From the NCBI RefSeq assembly GCF_051124815.1, contig NZ_CP118489.1, positions 248,001 through 312,000 on the forward strand: DNA of 64,000 bases, given 5' to 3'. The notes below the pieces were generated by a model that had not been told where the DNA came from, ran no database searches, and saw only the letters and a program-made list of their open reading frames with translations. Position 1 is the first letter of the stretch; each line of letters begins with the position of its first letter. Below are positions 28,733-36,575 of the stretch, piece by piece. Made by a program: the position numbers and the translations under genes. This DNA is from Azospirillum sp051124815 (GTDB lineage Bacteria > Pseudomonadota > Alphaproteobacteria > Azospirillales > Azospirillaceae).

Positions 28733-28909
28733 TCAGGACAGCGGCTTTTCCCCCTTGTCCGGCAGCGACTCGGAGCGGGTGCTTCCGGCCGTTGCGGCCA
28801 GGGCGGCCGGCTTCAGGGACGACCCGGCGGCCCCCGATACGGCAGAGTCCTCAGCAGTCGGGCAGTGGGGCGGCTGGGTGGGGCCGGTGACGACATCGAA
28901 ATCGAACAT
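28733..28909 (-). CDS. small hypothetical protein (58 aa)
   Basis: 58 residues, read from the minus strand. It begins MFDFDVVTGPTQPPHC and ends DKGEKPLS. AGAGAGG lies five bases before the ATG, a good ribosome site. Codon use is GC-rich at third positions as in real genes of this window. No family recognised; the middle is Ala/Gly/Ser-rich and probably disordered. The call rests on ribosome site and codon use alone. Confidence 0.45.
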   Translation of the reverse strand: MFDFDVVTGPTQPPHCPTAEDSAVSGAAGSSLKPAALAATAGSTRSESLPDKGEKPLS

Positions 28910-29383
28910 GACAACCTCTCTTCGCGGATGGTGAGGCCGCCCGGGTCGCCCGTGTTCGGAATTTCAGGATGTGAGGCCCATCAAGGGCCGGGGTCACAAA
29001 CACGAAAGCCGCCGCGGGTCGGTCCGGGCGGCTTCGGGAGTGAGCGACAGATGCGCGTTCCTAGGCCGCCGAACGAAACCAGCGGCCAAAATATCGGGAA
29101 CGTCCAATGGACGTGATGGAAAGCGTCTGTTGCATGGGCGCGACCATAGCGCGCGGCCGCCGTTCTGCCAAGGGATATTTGGCCGGCGGGTGCGAACGGT
29201 CTTCACCGCAAGTCCTCAAGTTATCCGGGCTAAGCTGAGTGGGACCGGTACAAGGCTCGTCAGCCGGGGTTATACTCCGCCATCTCTCGGATAGCGAAGT
29301 GCCCATCGCCAACCCGGCATGATGCCGGCTTGGCGATGTTGCGTTGAATCCTGTCGCACACCTTCCGTGGATGGAGCTTGGTC
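28910..29383. other. intergenic region upstream of rhodanese gene
   Basis: 474 bases with no supported protein gene. It holds a hairpin AAGCCGCC/GGCGGCTT at about 29006-29034 followed on the minus strand by TTTCGTGTTTG, a weak terminator. A long hairpin at 29304-29338 precedes the rhodanese gene and is annotated separately. Confidence 0.45.
29304..29338. repeat. long perfect-type hairpin in the rhodanese leader
   Basis: CATCGCCAA-CCCGGCAT followed by GATGCCGGC-TTGGCGATG, about 16 bp stem with one mismatch and a minimal loop. It ends 45 bases before the rhodanese ATG, so it would lie in the leader RNA or act as an operator. No T-run follows, so it is not a classical terminator. Confidence 0.6.
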
Positions 29384-30127
29384 ATGAACAACGTTCGTTT
29401 CCTCGCCTCGGCCGCCGTTGCGGCAACGCTCCTTTCAGGCCCTGCCTTCGCTCAGGACATGACGATCTATCAGGCGGTCATCGGAGAGACCGGGCAGAAG
29501 ACGCCGGAGATCAGCACCGAGGATATGCGCCGCATCGTGTCGCAAGGCGGTGCGACCATCCTGGATACCCGTCCCCATGCCGAATTCGTGAACGGGCATA
29601 TCCCCGGAGCGAACAATCTCAAAGGCCCGCCGTCGGACGCGGTCGCCGGGGTCGAGAAACTGGTGGACGGCGACAAGAGCAAGGCGCTGGTACTCTACTG
29701 CAACGGACCCTATTGCCAGGCCAGCCGGCGCATGGCCGCCCAACTGCTCGATGCCGGGTTCACGAACGTGCGCCGCTATCAGCTTGGCATGCCGGTCTGG
29801 CGTGCGCTCGGCGGCCCGACCGAAATCGACCTCGACGGAGTCCTGCGGATCTTCAGGAACGACCAGACCGCTGTCTTTCTCGATGCGCGGTCAGCCGAAG
29901 ACTTCGGCAAAGGCAGCCTGCCGCGTGCGCACAACCTCATGGCCGAGAATGCCGCGAAGGTCCAGGGGGCTCCCATGCCTCTCGACGACTTCAACACGCG
30001 GATCGTGCTGTTCGGCCGCGATGCCCAACAGGCGCGGGAACTCGCCGACGCCCTGAGCAAGCGGCCATGGCACAACGTGTCGTACTTCTCCGGAACCTTC
30101 GAGTCGCTGAACGCCGCCGTCAAGTGA
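29384..30127 (+). CDS. exported rhodanese-like protein with tandem domains
   Basis: 247 residues. Signal peptide ends ALAQ-type FAQD at about residue 25, so it is periplasmic. Domain 1 (about 40-135) has ILDTRPHAEFVNGHIPGA and the active-site loop YCNGPYCQASRR with Cys106 (and Cys111). Domain 2 (about 140-235) has VFLDARSAEDFGKGSLPRA but no Cys where the active site should be, so it is probably structural. Rhodaneses transfer sulfane sulfur; the partner is unknown. GGAG precedes the ATG. Confidence 0.85.
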   Translation: MNNVRFLASAAVAATLLSGPAFAQDMTIYQAVIGETGQKTPEISTEDMRRIVSQGGATILDTRPHAEFVNGHIPGANNLKGPPSDAVAGVEKLVDGDKSKALVLYCNGPYCQASRRMAAQLLDAGFTNVRRYQLGMPVWRALGGPTEIDLDGVLRIFRNDQTAVFLDARSAEDFGKGSLPRAHNLMAENAAKVQGAPMPLDDFNTRIVLFGRDAQQARELADALSKRPWHNVSYFSGTFESLNAAVK

Positions 30128-30140
30128 TGCACGACCCCGG

Positions 30141-31196
30141 TCAGCCGGCCTTCCGTTCGCCCACCGTGTCGGCGACATAGGCGTCGCGCCGGCCCATCGG
30201 GCGGGAGGGCTGGCCGTCGCGGTCGGTGGTGTCGCGGGCGGTCTGGTGCTCGATCTCAGCGTTCAGCTCCGCCCCCATCAGCACGACATAGGAGGTCAGG
30301 TTGAACCACAGCAGCAGGATCACGACGGCGCCGACCGAGCCATAGGTCTCGTTGTAGCTGCCGAAATTCGACACGTAGATCGAGAAGCCCAGCGACCCCA
30401 GCAGCCAGACCGCGGTCGCCACCGCCGATCCCCAGGTGACCCAGCGCCATTGCGGCTCGCGCCGGTCGGGGGCGTAGCGATAGAAGACGGCGAGTGCCAG
30501 AATGATCGTCACCGCCAGGATCGGCCAGCGGGCGAGGCTGGCGATCCAGCCGATCGGCGTGTCCTGCAGCCCGATGATGGCGATGGCGGCCGGGACGGCG
30601 ACGATCATCACCATGGCGAGGATGACGAACAGCAGGCCCGCCACGGTCAGCCCCATCGACAGCGCCGCCAGCATGAGGAAGCCGCGCGTCTCCTTCTCGC
30701 CATAGGCGATGTTGAGCGCCGTCACCAGCGAGTTGGTGCCGCGCGATGCGCTCCACAATGTCAGCAGCAGGCCGAAGATCAGGCCGAAGCCCAGCCCCTG
30801 CGACGGGGTGGTCGCCACCTTGCGCGCCTGATCGCTGACGATGGACAGCGCTTCCGGCGGCAGCAGGCTGCCCAGCTGGTTCAGCTGGCTCTCGATCATC
30901 GACGGATCGGCGACGAGGCCGTAGATCGACACCAGCGCCGCGACGGCGGGGAAGATGGCGAGCAGGGCGTAATAGGCGACGCCGGCCGCCAGCATCGACA
31001 CGTTGTCCTTGCCCTGCTCGTCCCACACCCGCAGCAGGATGTCCTTCCAACCCTTCTTGGGAATGTCCGACGGGCTGTCCGCCGACCGGCCACGACCGCC
31101 CCCGCCCCCGACCCCATTGCCGCCGCCGTCATTCGCGGCGCGCCCGCCCGCGCGGTTGCGGTGCTCGTAGTAATGGCGTCGGCTCAGCCCCAGCAT
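30141..31196 (-). CDS. YihY/BrkB family membrane protein
   Basis: 351 residues. The N-terminal 50 residues are hydrophilic and Gly/Arg-rich (NGVGGGGGRGRS). Then six membrane helices typical of YihY/virulence factor BrkB, with DNVSMLAAGVAYYALLAIFPAVAALVSIYG and YGSVGAVVILLLWFNLTSYVVLMGAELNAE. The cytoplasmic tail is charged. Once annotated as ribonuclease BN, but that activity belongs elsewhere; function is unknown. Thirteen bases from the DUF3618 gene, same strand, so likely co-transcribed. Confidence 0.9.
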   Translation of the reverse strand: MLGLSRRHYYEHRNRAGGRAANDGGGNGVGGGGGRGRSADSPSDIPKKGWKDILLRVWDEQGKDNVSMLAAGVAYYALLAIFPAVAALVSIYGLVADPSMIESQLNQLGSLLPPEALSIVSDQARKVATTPSQGLGFGLIFGLLLTLWSASRGTNSLVTALNIAYGEKETRGFLMLAALSMGLTVAGLLFVILAMVMIVAVPAAIAIIGLQDTPIGWIASLARWPILAVTIILALAVFYRYAPDRREPQWRWVTWGSAVATAVWLLGSLGFSIYVSNFGSYNETYGSVGAVVILLLWFNLTSYVVLMGAELNAEIEHQTARDTTDRDGQPSRPMGRRDAYVADTVGERKAG

Positions 31197-31209
31197 GCCC
31201 CCGCCCTCC

Positions 31210-32061
31210 TCAGACCACGGCTTCGCGCAGGGCGCCGACGCGATGGCGCGCCGTTTCGATGGCGTGGAACTGGGCGCCGATGACGACCTGCAGATGGTCG
31301 TCCGGCGTGTCGCGCAGGGAGTCGCGGAACAGGGACAGCGTGCCGTCCAGCCCGCCTTCCAGACGGGCCAGCAGGTCGCCGCGCGCGCCCGGCCCGCCGG
31401 CCCCGGCCATCACGCTGCGGGCGCTGGCCTCGGCCAGCCCATGCATCGGCGACCAGACGCGCGTGCCGTCGCCGGCGGTCTCGATCCAGCCGCCGCCGGT
31501 GCGCAGTTCGGCGTCCAGCGCCATGGCGCTGCGGTCGAGCTGGTCGGCCAGCTCCTCCAGCCGGGCGGACAGGGCCGTGTCGGCGATGGTCATGTCGGCG
31601 CGGCGGAAAGCCTCGGCGCCGTCGCGGCAGGCGGCGATCAGGTCGGTCAGCAGATGGCGGCTGCGCGGGTCCAACTGGCGGCCATCGGGATCGTAATCGT
31701 CGAACTCGGTGGTCGATTCCGGCGTGCGGGCGACGGCCACCGCAAGCCAGAGGGCACCGACGCCCATCAGCGCCACCGGGATCGGGTTGGCGCGCACCGC
31801 GCGGGCGATGCGGCCGGACAGTCCGTCGCCGCCGCCCTGGATCACGTCGCGCACCACCTGCACCACGCCGCCGGACATCTGGCCGGGCGACAGGCGGAAT
31901 TCGATCTCGTCGATCACCGAATCCATGCGGGCGCGGATCGACTGGATCTCGTGCTCGATCTCTTCCGGCCGGCGGCCCTGGGGCGATGTGGCTGTGGCGG
32001 CCGCATCGGAGTGAGCGGCGGACGGAGCGGCGGACGGAATGGCGTCGTTGTGATGGGTCAT
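31210..32061 (-). CDS. DUF3618-containing protein with ferritin-like helical bundle
   Basis: 283 residues. After a disordered Ala-rich head, residues 28-60 (GRRPEEIEHEIQSIRARMDSVIDEIEFRLSPGQM) match DUF3618. A single hydrophobic helix (IPVALMGVGALWLAVAVA, near 95-112) follows. The C-terminal half (about 135-280) is a predicted four-helix bundle resembling DUF2383/PA2169-type ferritin-like domains: LLTDLIAACRDGAEAFRRA and ALSARLEELADQLDRSAMALDAEL. DUF3618 proteins are often encoded next to YihY and DUF1469-type genes, as here. No enzymatic motif. Confidence 0.8.
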   Translation of the reverse strand: MTHHNDAIPSAAPSAAHSDAAATATSPQGRRPEEIEHEIQSIRARMDSVIDEIEFRLSPGQMSGGVVQVVRDVIQGGGDGLSGRIARAVRANPIPVALMGVGALWLAVAVARTPESTTEFDDYDPDGRQLDPRSRHLLTDLIAACRDGAEAFRRADMTIADTALSARLEELADQLDRSAMALDAELRTGGGWIETAGDGTRVWSPMHGLAEASARSVMAGAGGPGARGDLLARLEGGLDGTLSLFRDSLRDTPDDHLQVVIGAQFHAIETARHRVGALREAVV

Positions 32062-32172
32062 GCCGGGCGTCTCCTGTGGGGGCTGCCGGCTTGCAACACC
32101 AGGAGACGCCGATTGTTCCGGCTGCGCCGGCCCGGAACCCGCCCAGCTAACCCATTGGATCAGCCCACCCGG

Positions 32173-32817
32173 TCAGGTCACATGCTGGGCGAAGGCCATG
32201 ACCTCCATGCTGCCCTGCCAGATCATGCGGACGGCGACATAGACGATGACCACCAGCCCCAGATAGGCGATCCAGTGGAAACGGTTCAGCAGCCGGGCGA
32301 TCACCGTGGCCGCCGCGCCCATCAGCGCCACCGACAGCAGCAGGCCGATCGCCAGCACCCACAGATGCTCGCGCGCCGCACCCGCCACCGCCAGCACATT
32401 GTCGAGCGACATCGACACGTCGGCGATGATGACCTGCCGGATGGCGGCGCTCACCGGCTTGCCGCCCCCGGCGGGAACGGCGGCGGCATCGTCGCCCTCC
32501 TCGTCCATCAGGGCGGCGGCCTCCGCCTCCTCGCGCTGGCTGCGCAGTTCGCGGAACAGCTTCCAGCACACCCACAGCAGCAGCAATCCGCCGGCCAGCG
32601 TCAGCCCGATGATGTCCATCAGCCGGGTGGCCGCCAGCGCGAAGCCGATGCGCAGGACCACCGCGGCGGCGATGCCCCAGAAGATCACGCGGGCGCGTTT
32701 CTCGCGCGCCACCCCGGCGGCGGCCATGCCGACGACGATGGCGTTGTCACCGGCCAGCACCAGGTCGATGAACACCACTTGGGCAAGCGCGATCAATTCC
32801 GGAATCAGCGAGTCCAC
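32173..32817 (-). CDS. TerC family membrane protein
   Basis: 214 residues, seven or so helices. VVFIDLVLAGDNAIVVGMAAAG and IIADVSMSLDNVLAVAGAA are the twin DN-containing metal-binding motifs of TerC. A cytoplasmic acidic loop (EAEAAALMDEEGDDAAA) separates the halves. TerC proteins are linked to manganese efflux and metalation of exported proteins in other bacteria. Same-strand downstream of hupE, but the terminator at 32952-32983 makes it separate. Confidence 0.9.
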   Translation of the reverse strand: MDSLIPELIALAQVVFIDLVLAGDNAIVVGMAAAGVAREKRARVIFWGIAAAVVLRIGFALAATRLMDIIGLTLAGGLLLLWVCWKLFRELRSQREEAEAAALMDEEGDDAAAVPAGGGKPVSAAIRQVIIADVSMSLDNVLAVAGAAREHLWVLAIGLLLSVALMGAAATVIARLLNRFHWIAYLGLVVIVYVAVRMIWQGSMEVMAFAQHVT

Positions 32818-32951
32818 GGTCTGTCCGTCGATTTTCAGTTGAGGAGATGCGGGCGGGGGAGGCTTGCCCTATAGCGCGTGAACACGCGGCGGCGCAACCT
32901 TGTCGCCCGGCGCAGTTGGAAAATTGTCGCTTCACTGTGGAATTTCCACAG

Positions 32952-32983
32952 AAAAAAGGCCGGACGGTCTCCCGCCCGGCCTT
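32952..32983 (-). terminator. Rho-independent terminator after hupE
   Basis: On the minus strand: AAGGCCGGGCGG, loop GAGA, CCGTCCGGCCTT, then TTTTTC. A 12-bp GC stem with one mismatch and a clear T-run. It lies about 32 bases beyond the hupE stop. Confidence 0.9.
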
Positions 32984-33014
32984 CCTCATGAACTTGGGGT
33001 CGCAATACTTCGGA

Positions 33015-33614
33015 TCAGGCCAGCGCGGCCAGCGCCACGCCACCCAAGCCGATAGCGGCACCCAGGCCGCGCAGGGCGAGGGCCGCCCCCGTCCCGCGGG
33101 CGATGCCGCGCAGCGACAGGGCCGCGGCGACGCCGGCGCCATGCAGCAGCGCGGTGGCCAGCGCGAAGCCGAGGCCGTAGAGCAGCGGCTGCGCCGCCTC
33201 CGGCATCTCGGCGCCATGGGCATGGCCGTGGAACAGGGCGAATGCCGCGACCACCGCCATCGACAGCGGCAGCGACAGGCGCGACTGCGCGGCGACCAGG
33301 GCGCCCAGCGCGATCACCGACCCGGCGATCCCCAGCTCCACCGCCGGCAGCGCGATGCCGCTCATGCCCAGCAGCCCGCCGCCGATCATGGCCGTGACGA
33401 AGGTGGCTGGCAGCGCCCACAGGGCGGCACCGCCGCGCTGCGCCGCCCACAGCCCGACCGCGACCATCGCCAGCAGATGGTCCCAACCGCCGACCGGATG
33501 CAGGAAGCCATGGGCGAAGCCGGCGTCATGGGCGCCGAAGGTGTGAGCGTCGGCAACCGCGGGCAGCACCAGCCCGGCCAGCAGCACGGCCGAGGCGAGG
33601 GGGAAACGTTTCAT
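33015..33614 (-). CDS. hupE: HupE/UreJ nickel transporter
   Basis: 199 residues. The start was chosen at MKRFPLASAVLL with AGAGGAT upstream. A signal-like first segment ends AVADAHTFG. The mature start HTFGAHDAGFAHGFLHPVGGWDHLLAMVAVGLWA, with its His/Asp pattern, is the HupE/UreJ nickel-binding signature. ALFHGHAHGAEMP in the middle gives a second His motif. It supplies nickel for hydrogenase (or urease). It is divergent from hupK with the Fnr/FixK-type box between them. Confidence 0.9.
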   Translation of the reverse strand: MKRFPLASAVLLAGLVLPAVADAHTFGAHDAGFAHGFLHPVGGWDHLLAMVAVGLWAAQRGGAALWALPATFVTAMIGGGLLGMSGIALPAVELGIAGSVIALGALVAAQSRLSLPLSMAVVAAFALFHGHAHGAEMPEAAQPLLYGLGFALATALLHGAGVAAALSLRGIARGTGAALALRGLGAAIGLGGVALAALA

Positions 33615-33785
33615 TGACCAGCATCCTCTGATGTCGTGTCGCGCCCATCGGATCGTGCCGCCCTGATTTTCCCGCCCGACGCAGGGGAAACCGGGCGGCG
33701 TGGCGCGGTTGGGGCGAAGTGTAGCAGAAAGCGCCAGCCCGGCCATGGCCGAGACAGGGGCTCCACCCCGCCGGATCTACGTCTT

Positions 33786-33799
33786 TTGACGCAGGTCAA
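33786..33799. promoter_or_regulatory. Fnr/FixK-type box (anaerobox) before hupK
   Basis: TTGACGCAGGTCAA, a perfect TTGAY-N4-RTCAA palindrome. It is centred 63 bases before the hupK ATG. If it sits at about -41.5, transcription would begin near 33834, leaving a short leader. Fnr/FnrN/FixK control of hyp genes is established in rhizobia, so the box plausibly drives hupK-hypB-hypC(-hypE) in low oxygen. Confidence 0.75.
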
Positions 33800-33855
33800 T
33801 GTGTTGCACCCCCGTTCCGTCACCATGCGCTCCCCCGATGCCACAGGAATTCCCG

Positions 33856-35025
33856 ATGTCCGCAGCCACGCTTCCCGGAGAGGGGTCGGTCTCCGTCCGG
33901 CTGTGGCTCGACGACGGAACCATCCGCCGGGCCGAAGTCGCCACCCGCCGCCCGCGTGCCGTTACAGCATTGGTCGGCCGCAAGGGGGATGAGGCGGTGC
34001 AGTTGGCGCCCCTGCTGTTCAGCCTGTGCGGCAGCGCCCAGGGGCTGGCCGTCGCCCGTGCCTGCGAGGCGGCGCTGGGAATCGACGCCACTCCCCACGA
34101 GACAGCCCGCGCCCTGCTGACCGATGCGGAGGCGCTGGACAGCCATGGCTGGCAGGCGGTGGTCGAATGGCCCGCCCGCCTCGGCACCCCACCCCGGCCG
34201 GCGGCCTTGCGCGATCTGCGGGCGGCGGTGTCGGCGGTCATGCCGGCGCTCTATCCGGCCAAGGACGGGATGCGGCCCGGCGGCGGCGTCCTGCGGCCGG
34301 ACAGGGCGGCGCTGCGCGAGGCGCTGGCACGGTTGGCCGGCTGGCTGGAGACGACCGTCTTCGCCGGACCGCCGCCGCGGGACGCCGACGACCTCGCCCA
34401 TTGGGCGGCAGGCGGCGGCAGCGACGCGGCGCGGCTGGCCGCCCGGCTGCTGTCGCCCGATCTGGCCGGTTGGGGCGGCTGCGGGACATCGCTGCTGATC
34501 GAGCGGTCACCCCTCCGGTACGCGGCGGCGCTGAGCGGCGACCCGTCCTTCGCCGCCACCCCCCGGTACAAGGATGCCGCCGCCCTGACCGGCCCGCTGG
34601 AGCGGCAGGCCGACCACCCGCTGGTCGTGTCGGTGACGGAGCGGTTCGGCGACGGGCTCGCCCGGCTGTTCGCGGCGCGGCTCGCCGATCTGGCGGAACT
34701 GCCGCGGCGGATGGAGGCGGCCGTCGCCGACCTTCGCACTGCCGAGCCCGCCGCCGCTGCAACGTCCGGTCCCGGTGAAGGCTGCGGCGTGGCGGAGACG
34801 GCGCGCGGACGGCTGGCCCACTGGCTGCGGCTGGACGGCGACGGGCGGCTGGCCGATGCCCGCATGGTGGCGCCGACCGACTGGAATTTCGCCGCCGACG
34901 GCCCGCTGGCGCGCGGCTTGGCGGGGGCCGTGGTGCGCGACCGCGACGACGCGGTGGAGCGGGCGCGGCTGCTGGTCGCGATGCTGGACCCCTGCGTCGC
35001 CTGCGGCATAGAAGTACACGAATGA
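33856..35025 (+). CDS. hupK: HupK, hydrogenase large-subunit-like maturation protein
   Basis: 389 residues. The start is the ATG with AGGAA eight bases upstream; ATGs at 33799 and 33838 are less likely. It is a degenerate relative of the NiFe hydrogenase large subunit. The C-terminus reads DPCVACGIEVHE, echoing the DPCxxCxxH nickel-ligand motif, while the N-terminal RxCGxC ligand motif is reduced to LCGSAQG. HupK is thought to act as a scaffold in cofactor transfer to the hydrogenase. No hydrogenase structural genes are in the window. Confidence 0.8.
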   Translation: MSAATLPGEGSVSVRLWLDDGTIRRAEVATRRPRAVTALVGRKGDEAVQLAPLLFSLCGSAQGLAVARACEAALGIDATPHETARALLTDAEALDSHGWQAVVEWPARLGTPPRPAALRDLRAAVSAVMPALYPAKDGMRPGGGVLRPDRAALREALARLAGWLETTVFAGPPPRDADDLAHWAAGGGSDAARLAARLLSPDLAGWGGCGTSLLIERSPLRYAAALSGDPSFAATPRYKDAAALTGPLERQADHPLVVSVTERFGDGLARLFAARLADLAELPRRMEAAVADLRTAEPAAAATSGPGEGCGVAETARGRLAHWLRLDGDGRLADARMVAPTDWNFAADGPLARGLAGAVVRDRDDAVERARLLVAMLDPCVACGIEVHE

Positions 35026-35106
35026 CGAGCGCTTGCCGAAGCCTGCGGGCAGGCCGATGATGGGCAGGGCGGACGGATTGCGGATCGAAGAGCGGGAGAG
35101 CGCGTG

Positions 35107-36132
35107 ATGTGCACGGTTTGCGGATGCGGCGAGGGCGAAACCCGGATAGACGGCAAGGCAGCCGATGCCGAGCATGAGCATATCGGTCCCGACGGCAAGG
35201 TCTACCGCCACCGCCACGGCGAGGCGCACCACCACGCCCATCATCACCATGACGACACCCACGAGCATGTCGCCCCCGACGGCACGGTGTTCCGCCACAG
35301 CCATCACGACCAAGGGCATCACGATCACGGCCACCATGACCATGATCACGGCCACGTCCATACCCACGACCACCACCGTCCCGACCGGGCCGACGCCATC
35401 GACGGCGGCGCCGCGCTGAACCAGCCGCGGCTGGTCACCATCGAACGCGACATCCTGGCGAAGAACGACGGTCTGGCCGCCGTCAACCGTCGCCGCTTCG
35501 CCGAGCGCGGGGTGTTCGTGCTGAACCTGATGTCCAGCCCCGGTTCGGGCAAGACCACCCTGCTGACCCGCAGCCTGACCGACCTGAAGGGCCGCTTCCC
35601 CGTCGCGGTGATCGAGGGCGACCAGCAGACCAGCTTCGACGCCGACCGCATCCGCGCCACCGGCACCCCGGCCGTGCAGGTCAACACCGGCAAGGGCTGC
35701 CACCTCGACGCCTCCATGGTGGCGCAGGCCGCCGACAGGCTGGCGGCCGAGGGACAGTTCGCCGGGGACGGCGTGCTGTTCGTCGAGAATGTCGGCAATC
35801 TGGTCTGCCCCGCCGGCTTCGATCTGGGCGAGACCCACCGCGTCGTCGTCCTGTCGGTGACGGAGGGGGAGGACAAGCCCCTGAAATACCCGGACATGTT
35901 CGTCCGCGCCGACCTGCTGGTGGTCAACAAGATCGACCTGTTGCCGCACCTGAGCTTCGACGTGGAGCGCATGATCGGCTACGCCCAGCGCCTGAACCCG
36001 TCGCTGGCGGTGATCCAGCTGTCGGCCACCACCGGCCAGGGGCTGGAGGAGTGGTACGACTGGATCGCCGACGGTCTGGCGGAGGCCCGCGCCTCCCATA
36101 CCGCTTCCGCCGCCGCCACAGCCGCCGTCTGA
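35107..36132 (+). CDS. hypB: hydrogenase nickel incorporation GTPase HypB
   Basis: 341 residues. The N-terminus carries CTVCGCG, the high-affinity nickel-binding CXXCGC motif. A His-rich stretch (about residues 24-92) follows, made of two similar units, EHIGPDGKVYRHRHG and EHVAPDGTVFRHSHH, each extended by HH/HD runs; this is a nickel store. The GTPase domain has P-loop SSPGSGKTT, GDQQTSFDADRI, and NKIDLLPH (NKxD). It delivers nickel to the hydrogenase large subunit with HypA, which is not encoded nearby. It lies 81 bases after hupK. Confidence 0.95.
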   Translation: MCTVCGCGEGETRIDGKAADAEHEHIGPDGKVYRHRHGEAHHHAHHHHDDTHEHVAPDGTVFRHSHHDQGHHDHGHHDHDHGHVHTHDHHRPDRADAIDGGAALNQPRLVTIERDILAKNDGLAAVNRRRFAERGVFVLNLMSSPGSGKTTLLTRSLTDLKGRFPVAVIEGDQQTSFDADRIRATGTPAVQVNTGKGCHLDASMVAQAADRLAAEGQFAGDGVLFVENVGNLVCPAGFDLGETHRVVVLSVTEGEDKPLKYPDMFVRADLLVVNKIDLLPHLSFDVERMIGYAQRLNPSLAVIQLSATTGQGLEEWYDWIADGLAEARASHTASAAATAAV

Positions 36133-36148
36133 CCGGAGGACCACCGCC

Positions 36149-36373
36149 ATGTGCCTTGCCGTCCCCGCTTTGGTCACCGCCCTGCTGCCAGACGACCGCG
36201 CCACCGTCAGCCTGGGGGGCGTCACCTCCACCTGCTCGCTGGAGCTGGTCGACGGCGTCGCCGTGGGCGACTACGTGATCGTCCATGTCGGCTACGCCCT
36301 CTCCCGCCTCGACGCCGAGGAGGCCGAGCGAACGCTCGCTCTGCTGGCCGAGGTCGCGGACGCCGCGGCCTAG
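36149..36373 (+). CDS. hypC: hydrogenase assembly chaperone HypC
   Basis: 74 residues. MCLAVPALVT at the N-terminus contains the essential Cys2 that is exposed after Met removal. GDYVIVHVGYALSRLDAEEAERTL is the HypC/HupF signature. HypC works with HypD to assemble the Fe(CN)2CO unit. GGAGGA sits upstream, 16 bases after hypB. The gene that should follow, hypD, is missing; a family B repeat lies there instead. Confidence 0.95.
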   Translation: MCLAVPALVTALLPDDRATVSLGGVTSTCSLELVDGVAVGDYVIVHVGYALSRLDAEEAERTLALLAEVADAAA

Positions 36374-36415
36374 TCACACGTGTTTCGGCAAAAAACCGCG
36401 CCCGCGTATAAGCAC

Positions 36416-36498
36416 GTCATCCCCGCGAAGGCGGGGATCCAGGAAACCCCGCAGTCAAGCCGTTGAACCGGCTGGATTCCCGCCTTCGCGGGAATGAC
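36416..36498. repeat. family B 83-bp palindromic repeat, copy 2 (between hypC and hypE)
   Basis: Begins GTCATCCCCGCGAAGGCGGG and ends GCCTTCGCGGGAATGAC, same orientation as the copy at 19551. The inner part has CCAGGAAACC and CCGGCTGG. It is 43 bases after hypC and 78 bases before hypE, where most hyp operons carry hypD. Confidence 0.9.
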
Positions 36499-36575
36499 GG
36501 CACACAAAAGGCAAGGGTCCCCGCACCGCTTCCGCGGGGGCTCATTTTCCAACCGACCACCCGGACCCCACGCCC

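Noticed and set aside
28994..29206. Possible 70-residue minus-strand protein upstream of rhodanese
   Set aside because: No ribosome binding site and Arg/Pro-rich composition; followed by only a weak hairpin terminator. Not enough for a gene call.
33799..33855. Earlier hupK start codons
   Set aside because: An ATG at 33799 overlaps the Fnr/FixK box, and the one at 33838 has no ribosome site; AGGAA precedes the chosen ATG.
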